DNA of 64,000 nt, from contig NZ_JAGILA010000002.1 in the NCBI RefSeq assembly GCF_017874595.1, forward strand, positions 1,279,970-1,343,969, in the 5' to 3' direction. A program made the position numbers and the translations under genes. The notes beneath the pieces are model-generated. The model was not told the DNA's origin and did no database searches. It saw only the letters and a program-made list of their open reading frames with translations. Of the stretch, positions 19,495-30,359 are shown piece after piece (the first letter of the stretch is position 1; every line of letters starts with the position of its first letter). Origin of the DNA: Sinorhizobium kostiense. GTDB taxonomy: Bacteria > Pseudomonadota > Alphaproteobacteria > Rhizobiales > Rhizobiaceae.

Positions 19495-20511
19495 TCAGCT
19501 TCTCCAGCGCCGTCCCTCTGTTGCAACACCGAAGGTGCCGGGCCTGCGCGCAAAGGCGGCAAGACCGGCGAGTGCCGCCATCGGATGGACGACAGCGAAG
19601 GTCGCAATCGTGCGCATCAGCGCCGAGTGCGGGGCCTTGTCCTCGAAGGCGGCGCGGAATTCCGGCTTCATCAATGCCGGCAGGATCTTCTGCGTGATGC
19701 CGCCGCCAAGGAACACCCCGCCCCGCGCCATGAAGATCAGCGCCATGTCGCCGGCGACGCGCCCGAGATAGGTAGAGAATAGCGACAGCGTCTCGACCGC
19801 TGCGGCATCGGCACCGGAAAGCGCCGCCGTCGTCACTTCCGCCTGATCCTTCAGCGCCGGATCGATACCGTCGGCCGCACAGACGGCGCGATAGAGATTC
19901 ATGATACCGCGCCCGCACAGAATCTGTTCACGGGCCATGCGCCCTTCGATCGGCTCGAGGAAGGGCCAGATCTGAAAATCGCGCTCCGTGCTCGGCCCGA
20001 TGTCGACATGGCCACCTTCGCCGGGAACCGGGATCCAGATGCCTTGCGCGAACACCATGCCGGCAACGCCGAGCCCGGTTCCGGGCCCAAGAACGACACG
20101 CGAACTGTGCGGAAGGATCTCGCCGCCGCCGATCTGCACCAGATCCTCATCGGCCGGAGCGGCAACGGCCAGCGCCTGCGCTTCAAAGTCGTTGATCAGA
20201 AGCACGTCCGAGAGCCCGAGGCTCGCGAGCATGTCCTTCGGCCGGATCACCCAGTCGGCATTGGTCAGCGGGACTTCATCGCCCTGGATCGGGCCGGCGA
20301 GAGCGAGGATCGCCGAACGCGGACGCGCGGCGTTTAGACCGAGAATGCTCTTCAGCGCCGCCTCGATGGTCTCGAAATCGGCGGTCTTGACAGGGGGCAG
20401 CTGCCGCGGCTCGGACTTTGCGTCGTCAAGCAATGCGAAGCGGGCGTTCGTGCCGCCGATGTCGCCGATCAGCAGCGGAAAGGGAAAGGTCTGGTCACTC
20501 GCAATGGGCAT
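19495..20511 (-). CDS. glk: Glucokinase
   Basis: ATP-dependent glucokinase of 338 residues, feeding glucose into central metabolism. The phosphate-binding motif [15 protein letters not shown] is near residue 13, the catalytic Asp is in [11 protein letters not shown], the [14 protein letters not shown] loop follows, and [16 protein letters not shown] is as in the bacterial glucokinase family. The ATG at 20511 begins the recognisable protein; an open frame continues upstream through part of mgsA. It lies 47 bases after mgsA and is probably co-transcribed with it. Confidence 0.96.
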   Translation of the reverse strand: MPIASDQTFPFPLLIGDIGGTNARFALLDDAKSEPRQLPPVKTADFETIEAALKSILGLNAARPRSAILALAGPIQGDEVPLTNADWVIRPKDMLASLGLSDVLLINDFEAQALAVAAPADEDLVQIGGGEILPHSSRVVLGPGTGLGVAGMVFAQGIWIPVPGEGGHVDIGPSTERDFQIWPFLEPIEGRMAREQILCGRGIMNLYRAVCAADGIDPALKDQAEVTTAALSGADAAAVETLSLFSTYLGRVAGDMALIFMARGGVFLGGGITQKILPALMKPEFRAAFEDKAPHSALMRTIATFAVVHPMAALAGLAAFARRPGTFGVATEGRRWRS

Positions 20512-20558
20512 GGCAAGATCGTCCTGATCGCGGGCTATGAGAAGTTCCGGAATGTGTA

Positions 20559-20939
20559 TCAGCTGCGCCTGAAGTCGATCAACTGTTCGGCCGTCGCGCG
20601 ATTGAGCGCCATCGGGATATCGTAGACGATCGCGAGCCGCATCAGCGCCTTGACGTCGACGTCGTGCGGCATTGGCGTCAGCGGATCGACGAAGAAGATC
20701 AGGCAGTCCACGTCGCCGGTGGCTATCAGCGCGCCGATCTGCTGGTCGCCGCCAAGCGGGCCGCTTTTGAGCCGGGTCACGTCGAGCCCGGCGCAGGCTT
20801 CGAGGACGCGGCCGCCCGTCGTTCCGGTCGCGACGATCTTCCATCCGGCGAGAACTGCCTCATTTGCCTTGGCAAAGGCGGCGAGATCGTCCTTCTTCTG
20901 ATCATGGGCGATCAGTGCGAGGCATTTGCGATCTGCCAT
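20559..20939 (-). CDS. mgsA: Methylglyoxal synthase
   Basis: Enzyme of 126 residues converting dihydroxyacetone phosphate to methylglyoxal and phosphate, a bypass of lower glycolysis. The family motifs are intact: [11 protein letters not shown] at the N-terminus, ATGTTGGRV for phosphate binding, [17 protein letters not shown], and [18 protein letters not shown] with the catalytic Asp. The length is close to the family norm. A possible palindromic operator lies 57 bases upstream. The pairing with glk suggests coordinated control of sugar flux. Confidence 0.96.
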   Translation of the reverse strand: MADRKCLALIAHDQKKDDLAAFAKANEAVLAGWKIVATGTTGGRVLEACAGLDVTRLKSGPLGGDQQIGALIATGDVDCLIFFVDPLTPMPHDVDVKALMRLAIVYDIPMALNRATAEQLIDFRRS

Positions 20940-20992
20940 GGGGCCTCCCCGGGGCTCATGAGGAGCCGGACGCCATAGGCCCGGCTACGTTG

Positions 20993-21008
20993 TTTAAATC
21001 GATTTGAA
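20993..21008. promoter_or_regulatory. Possible LacI-type operator upstream of mgsA-glk
   Basis: TTTAAATC-GATTTGAA is a 16-bp inverted repeat (7 of 8 arm positions) with a central AAATCGATTT, the kind of even palindrome with a central CG that LacI-family regulators bind. It lies 54 bases before the mgsA start. No LacI-family gene is in the window, so the regulator would be elsewhere. Confidence 0.35.
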
Positions 21009-21082
21009 TGCCCTATACATGAGGCCGGGGAAATTGGAAAGGCAATACCCCGCCCTTATCCTTTGAACTGCTGCGAGACTCC

Positions 21083-21115
21083 ATCCTCGGGCGTGCCCAG
21101 GTCAAGCCCGAGGAT
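21083..21115. repeat. ATCCTCGGGC/GCCCGAGGAT palindrome downstream of mepA
   Basis: A perfect 10-bp stem, 21083-21092 with 21106-21115, lies 57 bases past the mepA stop. Related ATCCTCGGGCTTGAC-type sequence appears at about 29388, indicating another dispersed rhizobial repeat. No T tract follows on the mepA strand, so terminator function is unproven. Confidence 0.55.
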
Positions 21116-21172
21116 CACGGTTTGAAGGGAGTGGACTAGGGCGGCGGGCGGGCCTGCCCTTTCCCAAAGAAA

Positions 21173-22237
21173 CTAATGCAGCGCCGGCCGTGGCGAGGGC
21201 ACCGGGATATTTGCAAGCGGCGCCTCTTCCGCGGCACCGATGATCGCCTCGATGCTGGTCTGAGCAGCAGGCACAGCGGCCGCAGTACGATAGGCGGTGC
21301 CATGGGTCGCCTGCAGTTCGGAGGCCGGAGCCGGCCCGTTCAGCACCAGAGCGCAGGCCTTCGGCAAATCGGAAAGCGTCGCGTATTTCGGTTTTACGGG
21401 CTTTTCGGGCTTCTTCGTCGGCTTCGCCCAGGGCTCGTCGGTGAACCACCAGGCAAGCGACTTGTCGCAGCCGTCTCCGGCGGGCACGGCCGCCTGGTCC
21501 TTGCAGCCCTCTGACCCTGCCGGGCATTTGATACGGATGTGGAAATGATAGTCGTGGCCATAGATCGGCCGCACCTTGCCAAGCGCCGAGCGGTCGCCTT
21601 TCCAGGTATCGCAGAGCTTCTTCTTGATTGCCGGGTTGACGAAGATCCGCTCCACCTCCCGGTAGCTTGCCGCCAGCATGATCAGCCGCGCATGGGCCGG
21701 CGTCCAGGCGGACGGGTCGATCGTCAGAAACCTGTTCTTGTCGAGCATCGAGGTCGCCGAAATCGTTTCGCGCTCGTCGTAGCTCAGCGTCCGCTTCGGC
21801 ATTGGCGTCAGCCAAATGTCGGCGTCGAGTCCGATCTGATGCGAGGCGTGGCCGGAGAGCATCGGACCGCCACGCGGTTGCGAGATATCACCAAGGAGGA
21901 GGCCCGGCCAGCCGATCTTGTCGGCTGCGTCATGGGAGAGGCGCTCGATCAGCGCAATCATCCGAGGGTGGCCCCAGCGGCGGTTGCGCGACAGCCGCAT
22001 GGCCTGCCATGTCGGTCCGTCGGTGGGAATGGCAATGCCGCCGGCAAGGCAGCCCTTGGAATAGAAGCCATAGGAGGTCGGCGCCGATTGCGTCGGCAGC
22101 GCCTTTGCACCGAAGAGCTCCTTGGCGGGCGTGCTGTCGGCTGCAACCGCATCTGCCGCCAAGATAGCGGCCGTTACGACCAAGCTCAGAAGCGCGGAAC
22201 CGCAGCGAACAATCGCTGCGCGCGTATCAAATCCCAT
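21173..22237 (-). CDS. mepA: Penicillin-insensitive murein endopeptidase
   Basis: Periplasmic LAS-type metallopeptidase of 354 residues cleaving D-Ala-mDAP cross-links in peptidoglycan. A signal peptide covers about the first 33 residues. Zinc-site motifs are visible in GGPMLSGHASHQIGLDADIW (His and Asp) and GHDYHFHIRIKCPAGSEGC. Family cysteines appear to be present. The C-terminal 80 residues after WWFTDEPW are Lys/Pro- then Ala-rich and longer than in E. coli MepA. It is divergent from yejA and could be controlled from the shared 189-base region. Confidence 0.94.
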   Translation of the reverse strand: MGFDTRAAIVRCGSALLSLVVTAAILAADAVAADSTPAKELFGAKALPTQSAPTSYGFYSKGCLAGGIAIPTDGPTWQAMRLSRNRRWGHPRMIALIERLSHDAADKIGWPGLLLGDISQPRGGPMLSGHASHQIGLDADIWLTPMPKRTLSYDERETISATSMLDKNRFLTIDPSAWTPAHARLIMLAASYREVERIFVNPAIKKKLCDTWKGDRSALGKVRPIYGHDYHFHIRIKCPAGSEGCKDQAAVPAGDGCDKSLAWWFTDEPWAKPTKKPEKPVKPKYATLSDLPKACALVLNGPAPASELQATHGTAYRTAAAVPAAQTSIEAIIGAAEEAPLANIPVPSPRPALH

Positions 22238-22426
22238 TCAATCCCCCATCGGCAGCACGCGCAACATGCGCTGCCCATCTTCGTGCGCCGCGGTTGCATC
22301 AGCCTTGCGACTCACCGCGATGTGACCGAAAAAATCGGTCTGATTTTGGGCAGGTCCTGTCAATTGCCGCGATTTCGCCTATTCTGGTTTACAAGAATAA
22401 TCGAAAATACAAGGAGAAACGACGGG

Positions 22427-24280
22427 ATGCTGGACATTGGCGGTGCTGGAAGAATGAAGTTTGCGACCGCGTTCCTGGCCATGTCCCTGCTTCTGATGCC
22501 ATCGGCAGTGGCTCAAGAGCAGCCCGCCTGGCATCATGGGCTGTCGCTTGTCGACGAGCTCAAATATCCGCCGGGCTTTGCCCATTTCGACTATGTGAAT
22601 CCGGCGGCTCCGAAGGGCGGAGAGCTCAGGCTATCGCAGACGGGCACCTTCGACACTTTCAATCCGCTCTTGGTGAAGGGCGAAACGGCGGTCGGTCTGG
22701 CGCTCGTTTTCGACACGCTCATGAAACCGGCGGAGGACGAGATTTCGACGGCCTACGGGCTCCTGGCAGAAAGCGTCTCTTTTCCCGACGACATTTCTTC
22801 GGCGACGTTCCGGCTGAGGCAGGAGGCGAAGTGGGCCGACGGCAAGCCGGTGACGCCGGACGACGTCGTCTTCAGCTTCGACAAGGCGAAGGAACTAAAC
22901 CCGCTCTATCAGAGCTATTATGGCCATGTCGTCAAGGCGGAGAAGACGGGGGACCGGGACGTCACTTTCCACTTCGACGAAAAGAACAATCGCGAACTGC
23001 CGCAAATTCTCGGACAGATCCTGATCGTGCCGAAGCACTGGTGGGAGGGCACCGGGCCGGACGGCAAGCCGCGCGACATCTCCCGAACGACGCTTGAACC
23101 GGTCATGGGGTCAGGCCCCTATCGCATCGCATCCTTCTCGCCCGGCGGAACCGTCCGTTACGAGCGCCGGCGGGATTACTGGGGCGCTTCGCTGAACGTC
23201 AATATCGGGCAGAACAATTTCGATTCGATCACCTATTCCTTCTTCGGGGATCGCGACGTCGAGTTCGAGGCGTTCCGCTCCGGCAACGTCGATTTCTGGC
23301 GTGAGAACCAGGCGATGCGCTGGGCGACCGGCTTCGATTTTCCGGCAGCGAAAGAAGGCCGCGTCAAACGTGAGGAAGTCCCCAATCCCTTCCGGGCAAC
23401 GGGCGTTATGCAGGCGATGGTCCCGAACATGCGCCGCGAGCCCTTCGATGACGAGAGAGTGCGCCAGGCACTGAACTATGCCTTGGACTTCGAGGAGTTG
23501 AACCGCACGGTTTTCTTCAACCAGTATCAGCGCGTCGACAGCTTCTTCTTCGGCACGGAACTCGCTTCATCCGGTCTGCCGCAAGGCAAGGAACTGGAGA
23601 TCCTGAACGAGGTCAAGGACCTCGTGCCGCCGGAAGTGTTCACCACGCCTTACAGGAACCCGGTCGGCGGCACGCCGCAAAAGGCACGCGAGAATCTGCG
23701 CGAGGCAATCGAACTCCTCAAGCAGGCCGGGTTCGAGCTCAAAGGCAACCGAATGGTGAATACGGCGACGGGCAAGCCTTTCTCTTTCGAGATCCTGTTG
23801 AGCAGCCCGGCGCTCGAGCGGGTTGCCTTGCCCTATGCGCAGAACTTGAAACGGATCGGCATCGAGGCCCGCGTGCGCACCGTCGACCCGTCGCAATATA
23901 CCAACCGCGAGCGCAGCTTCGACTACGACATGACCTGGGAAGTCTGGGGCCAGACCTTGAGCCCCGGAAACGAACAGGCGGATTACTGGGGATCGGAAGC
24001 CGCCACACGTGAGGGTTCGCGCAATTATGCAGGCATTTCCGACCCCGGCGTCGACGCGCTGATCCAGCGCGTCATTTTCGCAAAGGATCGGGACACGCTG
24101 GTTGCCGCCACCAAGGCGCTCGATCGTGTACTGCTCGCCCATAATTACGTCATCCCGCTCTACTACAAAATGGCCGCCCAAATCGCCTACTGGGACAAGC
24201 TGGACCGGCCGCAAGAACTGCCGAAATACGGACTCGGCTTCCCCGATGTGTGGTGGTCCAAGAACGCCGCGAGCCAATGA
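22427..24280 (+). CDS. yejA: Extracellular solute-binding protein family 5, YejA-type peptide-binding protein
   Basis: Periplasmic substrate-binding component of 617 residues for the YejABEF importer. A signal peptide runs through MKFATAFLAMSLLLMPSAVAQ; the mature protein follows the SBP family 5 pattern (FDYVNPAAPKGGELRLSQTGTFDTFNP, RPYWGASLNVNIGQNNFD-like). AAGGAG at 22411-22416 lies 10 bases before the ATG at 22427; an ATG nine codons later, directly at the signal peptide, is an alternative. YejABEF imports oligopeptides and peptide-like antibiotics; in Sinorhizobium meliloti it is linked to resistance to host NCR peptides. Confidence 0.93.
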   Translation: MLDIGGAGRMKFATAFLAMSLLLMPSAVAQEQPAWHHGLSLVDELKYPPGFAHFDYVNPAAPKGGELRLSQTGTFDTFNPLLVKGETAVGLALVFDTLMKPAEDEISTAYGLLAESVSFPDDISSATFRLRQEAKWADGKPVTPDDVVFSFDKAKELNPLYQSYYGHVVKAEKTGDRDVTFHFDEKNNRELPQILGQILIVPKHWWEGTGPDGKPRDISRTTLEPVMGSGPYRIASFSPGGTVRYERRRDYWGASLNVNIGQNNFDSITYSFFGDRDVEFEAFRSGNVDFWRENQAMRWATGFDFPAAKEGRVKREEVPNPFRATGVMQAMVPNMRREPFDDERVRQALNYALDFEELNRTVFFNQYQRVDSFFFGTELASSGLPQGKELEILNEVKDLVPPEVFTTPYRNPVGGTPQKARENLREAIELLKQAGFELKGNRMVNTATGKPFSFEILLSSPALERVALPYAQNLKRIGIEARVRTVDPSQYTNRERSFDYDMTWEVWGQTLSPGNEQADYWGSEAATREGSRNYAGISDPGVDALIQRVIFAKDRDTLVAATKALDRVLLAHNYVIPLYYKMAAQIAYWDKLDRPQELPKYGLGFPDVWWSKNAASQ

Positions 24281-24387
24281 AGCACTTGCACTCGGGGCCT
24301 CTCTCGATTCCAAATGCCCGGAACGAATCACTCAAGCTGCGGGACGAAATCGGCAGGATGCGACGCGCCAAGGAGTTCACGGATTGA
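24277..24387 (+). CDS. Possible 36-residue small ORF overlapping the yejA stop
   Basis: An ATG at 24277 overlaps the yejA stop codon (ATGA) and opens a 36-codon frame ending at 24387. It has no recognisable domain and no clear ribosome site, so translation would depend on coupling from yejA. It may be chance; it is listed because it forms part of a continuous stop/start chain to yejB. Confidence 0.2.
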   Translation: MKHLHSGPLSIPNARNESLKLRDEIGRMRRAKEFTD

Positions 24388-24461
24388 AACGACATAGACG
24401 GCAAACGAGAGCGCCGCTGGCCACGCCGGTCGGCGGCGTGAGAACGCCGGGGTTCGCCTGA
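24384..24461 (+). CDS. Possible 25-residue leader ORF with strong ribosome-binding site before yejB
   Basis: A TTG at 24384 is preceded at 8 bases by AAGGAG (24370-24375). The resulting 25-codon frame encodes a basic N-terminus (MKRHRRQTR) and ends in TGA overlapping the yejB ATG (TGATG at 24459-24463). The position suggests a leader peptide translated ahead of, and coupled to, yejB. The 180-base gap between yejA and yejB is otherwise unusually long for this operon. Confidence 0.35.
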   Translation: MKRHRRQTRAPLATPVGGVRTPGFA

Positions 24462-25543
24462 TGGGTGCCTATATCCTGCGCCGGCTTCTCCTGATGATCC
24501 CAACGATCGTCGGGATCATGGCCATCTCGTTTGCGGTCGTGCAATTCGCCCCCGGCGGTCCCGTGGAACAGGTCATCGCGGACCTTACCAACGCCGCTGG
24601 GTCAGACAGGCTTTCCGGCACGGGTGGCGATCTCGTGCCGGGGAGCGGCGGCGAGGGCGGTGGCTATCGCGGCGCGCAAGGGCTCGACCCCGAATTCATC
24701 GCCAAGCTCGAGAAGCAGTTCGGCTTCGACAAGCCGCCGCTCGAGCGCTTTCTCACGATGATGTGGAACTATGCCCGTTTCGATTTCGGTGAAAGCTTCT
24801 TCCGCAATACCTCGGTCATCGACCTCATCATCGAAAAGATGCCGGTGTCGATTTCGCTCGGCGTTTGGATCCTTATCTTTTCCTATCTCATCTCGATCCC
24901 GCTCGGGGTCAAGAAGGCGGTCTCCGACGGCTCGACATTCGACGTCTGGACCTCCGGCATCATCATTATCGGCTATGCGGTGCCGAGCTTCCTTTTCGCG
25001 ATCTTGCTGATCGTTATCTTTGCCGGCGGCTCGTTCTTCGACTGGTTCCCCTTACGTGGACTCGTTTCCGACAATTTCCACGAGCTTTCCTGGTGGCAGA
25101 AGATTCTCGATTACTTCTGGCACATGACGCTGCCGCTGATCACGTTGCTGCTCTCGGCCTTCGCGACGACCACGCTGCTGACCAAGAACTCCTTCATCGA
25201 CGAGATCAAGAAGCAATATGTGACGACGGCGCGTGCGAAAGGCCTGACCGAGCGGCGGGTGCTCTACGGCCACGTCTTCCGCAACGCCATGCTGATCATC
25301 ATTGCCGGCTTTCCCGGCGCATTCATCTCGGCCTTCTTCACCGGATCGCTGCTCATCGAATACATCTTCTCGCTCGATGGCCTCGGCCGGCTCGGCTATG
25401 ACGCGGTCGTCAAGCGCGACTATCCGATCGTCTTTGCCACCCTCTACATCTTCTCGCTGATGGGCCTGTTCGTGAGCCTTATTTCCGACCTGATCTATAC
25501 CTGGGTCGATCCCCGCATCGATTTCGAGCGGAGGGACGTCTGA
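24461..25543 (+). CDS. yejB: ABC transporter permease YejB
   Basis: Inner-membrane permease of 360 residues. The start [15 protein letters not shown] matches the YejB/DppB N-terminal helix. A periplasmic loop with a Gly-rich insertion (about residues 55-72) follows, then five further helices. The BPD_transp_1 EAA-type loop reads [24 protein letters not shown]. Its stop codon shares bases with the yejE start (TGATG), so translation is coupled. Partner of YejE in the membrane channel of the peptide importer. Confidence 0.95.
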   Translation: MGAYILRRLLLMIPTIVGIMAISFAVVQFAPGGPVEQVIADLTNAAGSDRLSGTGGDLVPGSGGEGGGYRGAQGLDPEFIAKLEKQFGFDKPPLERFLTMMWNYARFDFGESFFRNTSVIDLIIEKMPVSISLGVWILIFSYLISIPLGVKKAVSDGSTFDVWTSGIIIIGYAVPSFLFAILLIVIFAGGSFFDWFPLRGLVSDNFHELSWWQKILDYFWHMTLPLITLLLSAFATTTLLTKNSFIDEIKKQYVTTARAKGLTERRVLYGHVFRNAMLIIIAGFPGAFISAFFTGSLLIEYIFSLDGLGRLGYDAVVKRDYPIVFATLYIFSLMGLFVSLISDLIYTWVDPRIDFERRDV

Positions 25544-26673
25544 TGAGCACGGTCGCCTACGCCGGAACACCGGAAAAGGGCTGGCTGACGCCGATCGGCC
25601 GGCGACGCTGGCAGAACTTCAAGGCGAACCGACGCGGCTACTGGTCGTTCTGGATCTTCCTCGTCCTCTTCGGCCTCAGCCTCTGCGCGGAATTCATCGC
25701 CAACGACAAGCCGATCGTCGCCTCTTACAAGGGCGAACTTCTGTTCCCGGTTTTCGTGAACTATCCGGAAGAAAAGTTCGGCGGCTTTCTTGCCGAGACC
25801 GACTTTCGGTCCGATTTCATTCGCGACGAGATCGAGGCGAACGGCTGGATGGTCTGGCCGCCGATCCGCTATTCCTACCAGACGGTCAACTCGAACATCC
25901 CGCATTCGGCGCCGACCCCTCCCTTCTGGCTGATGAGCGAGGAGGAGCGCTGCTCCGCCTATCCGCTCGGTGCCGACGACCCCGGATGCATGCTCGGCAA
26001 CATGAACTGGCTCGGCACCGACGACCAGGCGCGGGACGTGACGGCGCGAATGATCTACGGCTTCCGCATCTCCGTGCTCTTCGGCCTCGCACTGACGATC
26101 GCCTCCGCCGTGATCGGCGTCTCCGCCGGCGCGGTTCAGGGCTATTTCGGCGGATGGACGGACCTTCTTTTCCAGCGCTTCATCGAGATCTGGTCGTCGA
26201 TGCCGGTGCTCTACATCCTGCTGATCATCGCCGCCATTTTGCCGCCCGGCTTCTTCATCCTGCTCGGCATCATGCTGCTCTTCTCCTGGGTCGGCTTCGT
26301 CGGCGTGGTGCGTGCAGAGTTCCTGCGGGCGCGCAATTTCGAATATGTGAACGCGGCGCGCGCGCTCGGCGTCGGCAACGGCACGATCATGTACCGGCAC
26401 CTCCTGCCGAATGCTATGGTCGCCACCCTCACCTTCCTGCCCTTCATCCTTTCGGGCTCGATCACGACGCTCACCTCGCTCGATTTCTTGGGGTTCGGCA
26501 TGCCGCCGGGCTCCGCCTCGCTCGGCGAAATGATCGCCCAGGGCAAGTCCAACCTGCAGGCGCCCTGGCTGGGTTTGACCGCCTTCTTCGCCATGTCGAT
26601 CATGCTGTCGCTCCTGATCTTCGTCGGCGAGGCGACGCGCGACGCCTTCGATCCGAGAAAGACCTTCCGGTGA
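25543..26673 (+). CDS. yejE: ABC transporter permease YejE
   Basis: Second inner-membrane permease, 376 residues. The N-terminus is cytoplasmic, with an RRRWQNFKANRRGYWSFW segment before the first helix. A large periplasmic domain (about residues 60-160) precedes the five-helix core. The coupling loop is FEYVNAARALGVGNGTIMYRHLLPNA, and the WLGTDDQARDV segment is typical of DppC-like permeases. It overlaps yejB by one base and ends 8 bases before the yejF ATG. Confidence 0.95.
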   Translation: MSTVAYAGTPEKGWLTPIGRRRWQNFKANRRGYWSFWIFLVLFGLSLCAEFIANDKPIVASYKGELLFPVFVNYPEEKFGGFLAETDFRSDFIRDEIEANGWMVWPPIRYSYQTVNSNIPHSAPTPPFWLMSEEERCSAYPLGADDPGCMLGNMNWLGTDDQARDVTARMIYGFRISVLFGLALTIASAVIGVSAGAVQGYFGGWTDLLFQRFIEIWSSMPVLYILLIIAAILPPGFFILLGIMLLFSWVGFVGVVRAEFLRARNFEYVNAARALGVGNGTIMYRHLLPNAMVATLTFLPFILSGSITTLTSLDFLGFGMPPGSASLGEMIAQGKSNLQAPWLGLTAFFAMSIMLSLLIFVGEATRDAFDPRKTFR

Positions 26674-26681
26674 AAGCGACG

Positions 26682-28310
<1,629 letters not shown>

Positions 28311-28319
28311 AGTGCCCGC

Positions 28320-29279
28320 ATGCCCGCAAAAAGTCCCGTCATCGTCGACCTGAAATTCATTCCGGAGGAGATCGAGGCCGCGCTCCAAGGCGCCTTTCCG
28401 GGGCGTGAGGTGATCAATCTTGCCGATCCGGCCCATCGCGGGCGGGATCTCTCCGGCATCGACTATGCGGTGGTGTGGAAATCTGCACCCGACCTCTTCT
28501 CCCGCGCGCCGGACCTCAAGGTCGTTTTTTCCGGCGGCGCCGGCGTCGATCATGTGCTCACGTTACCAGGCCTGCCCGAGGTGCCGCTTGTGCGCTTCGT
28601 CGACGAGACGCTGACGCGGCGGATGAGCGAATGGGTGGTGATGCAATGCCTTTTGCATCTGCGCCAGCACCGCGCCTATGAGGCGCTGGCGAGAAAGCGG
28701 CAATGGCGGGACTTGAGCCAGCCGGAAGCCGCAGACGTCACCGTCGGCATCATGGGCATGGGCGTGCTCGGGCAGGATGTCGCCCATAAGCTTGCCGTCA
28801 TGGGCTTCAAAGTGATCGGCTGGTCGCGAACGAAGCGAGCGGTCGAGGACATCGAGACCTACGACGCCTCCGGCCTCGACGTCTTCCTCGGCCGGACTGA
28901 TTTTCTGGTCGGCCTGTTGCCGCTGACGGCGGACACCAAGGGGGTCTTCAATACCCGCCTCTTCTCAAGGCTTAGCCGCAACGGCCCCTTCGGCGCCCCT
29001 GTCTTCATCAATGCGGGCCGCGGCGGCAGCCAGGTGGAAGCCGATATCCTTGAATGCCTCGACGATGGCACCTTGGCGGCGGCCTCACTCGACGTCTTCG
29101 AACGCGAGCCGCTTTCGCCCGAGAGCCGCTTCTGGGACATGCCGAACGTCTACGTCACGCCGCATGTCGCGGCCTCCTCGGACGTCAAGGCGCTTTTCGC
29201 CCATGTCGAACACCAGATCACCCGCTTCGAAAGCGGCCTGCCGCTAGAGCACGTCGTGGATAAGGTAGCCGGCTATTGA
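28320..29279 (+). CDS. GhrA-type glyoxylate/hydroxypyruvate reductase
   Basis: D-2-hydroxyacid dehydrogenase of 319 residues. The Rossmann motif is GIMGMGVLGQDVAHKL, and the catalytic Arg, Glu and His lie in INAGRGG, DVFEREPL and TPHVAAS. The overall pattern (FSGGAGVDHVL, WSRTKRAVEDI) is that of GhrA reductases, which use NADPH to reduce glyoxylate. It starts 9 bases after yejF and probably rides on the same transcript, although no functional link to peptide uptake is known. Confidence 0.92.
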   Translation: MPAKSPVIVDLKFIPEEIEAALQGAFPGREVINLADPAHRGRDLSGIDYAVVWKSAPDLFSRAPDLKVVFSGGAGVDHVLTLPGLPEVPLVRFVDETLTRRMSEWVVMQCLLHLRQHRAYEALARKRQWRDLSQPEAADVTVGIMGMGVLGQDVAHKLAVMGFKVIGWSRTKRAVEDIETYDASGLDVFLGRTDFLVGLLPLTADTKGVFNTRLFSRLSRNGPFGAPVFINAGRGGSQVEADILECLDDGTLAAASLDVFEREPLSPESRFWDMPNVYVTPHVAASSDVKALFAHVEHQITRFESGLPLEHVVDKVAGY

Positions 29280-29495
29280 TCGTTGCCGCTCCACCACCGT
29301 CATCGGCTATAAGTCGGATCAAGGCCGAGAAGGGCTCATGTGGACTCCAGAACTTGTGTAATGATCTGGCCCCTTCCTCCGGCGTCATCCTCGGGCTTGA
29401 CCTCGCTTGACCCAAGGATCCAAGCGCAGCATTCGATAGCACGCGGATAAAAGGACGGTCCGTCAGCCCGTGAAACGAATCCGCGGGGAAAGGAT
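29280..29495. other. Intergenic region with ATCCTCGGGCTTGAC-type repeat
   Basis: Between the convergent GhrA-type and NlpC/P60 genes lies about 215 bases without a gene. At about 29383-29425 it carries an imperfect palindrome (CGTCATCCTCGGGCTTGACC.. with GACCCAAGGATCCAAGCG) related to the repeat at 21083. Nothing else is recognisable. Confidence 0.45.
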
Positions 29496-30350
29496 CTACG
29501 GCCTTCGATAACCCGTCGGCTCGGCATAGAGCCAGCCAATGCGCTGGATGGCAGCGTCCAGCCCCTCGCGGGAAACGGTCATGGTGTGGCCGTTTGCGTG
29601 CAGCAGCGTTTTCTCGTTCTCCATGATCGCGACGTGACCTTTCCAGAAGACGAGGTCGCCGCGGGTGAGTTCGTCACGCCCGATCGGCTGGCCGATCGTC
29701 CCGGCCTGCATGTCCGTGTCGCGCAGGACACGGCGGCCGACCATCTGCATCGAAAGCTGCACGAGCCCGGAGCAGTCGATTCCGAATCCGGAGCGGCCGC
29801 CCCAGAGATAGGGGGTTTCAAGGAAGCGCGCCGCGATCGAAACGTAATCGCCGCCAATCGGGCTTCCGACCGGCGAACAATGATCGGCAACGACAGCCAG
29901 CCCGCCGTCGAGGAGGAAATAGCGCGTGCCGCGCGTCTCAGCTTCGCCAACGACACGGAGGCGGCTTCCCATGGAGAGCGCGAAAGCCTGCGGAAAGCGC
30001 AGATCCGCGCCGTGATAGAGGAAGGTCCGGGGCACCGCGACGATATGGGTCGGAGTCGCCTCTGGTGGCGCCAATGCCTCCTGCGGCACGTAGCCGACAT
30101 ATCCGTCGATATCGGATTTCACCCAGGCCCAGCCTTCGGCAACGTCGAGAACACGTGCCGTTTCGCCATAGAGCAATTCCGTGTCGGTGCCGCAGGAAAG
30201 GTCCGGACGCGACCTAAGTGGCGTCACCGGAACGGTGAACGCGGCGGTTGTGCCTTCAACGAAGCGCTTCGCCTCGACCAGCCCGCGCAGGCGTTCCTCG
30301 GCAAGGTCGTCACGATAGGCGTTGATACGGCGGTCGAGCATTTCAGGCAT
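29496..30350 (-). CDS. NlpC/P60-family peptidoglycan hydrolase with SH3 domains
   Basis: Cysteine peptidase of 284 residues expected to cleave peptide bonds in cell-wall stem peptides. The N-terminal half has bacterial SH3-like segments (PLRSRPDLSCGTDTELLYGE, GWAWVKSDIDGYVGYVP). The C-terminal NlpC/P60 domain has the nucleophile in FGIDCSGLVQLS, the first His in GHVAIM and the second in LHANGH. No signal peptide is visible, so it may be exported by another route or act on recycled muropeptides. The ATG at 30350 was chosen; a GTG at 30359 directly after the MarR stop is possible. It forms a pair with the MarR gene. Confidence 0.9.
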   Translation of the reverse strand: MPEMLDRRINAYRDDLAEERLRGLVEAKRFVEGTTAAFTVPVTPLRSRPDLSCGTDTELLYGETARVLDVAEGWAWVKSDIDGYVGYVPQEALAPPEATPTHIVAVPRTFLYHGADLRFPQAFALSMGSRLRVVGEAETRGTRYFLLDGGLAVVADHCSPVGSPIGGDYVSIAARFLETPYLWGGRSGFGIDCSGLVQLSMQMVGRRVLRDTDMQAGTIGQPIGRDELTRGDLVFWKGHVAIMENEKTLLHANGHTMTVSREGLDAAIQRIGWLYAEPTGYRRP

Positions 30351-30359
30351 GGCATGCAC

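Noticed and set aside
21539..22426. Long N-terminal extension of YejA
   Set aside because: The frame stays open upstream through the antisense of mepA, but the signal peptide and AAGGAG place the start at 22427.
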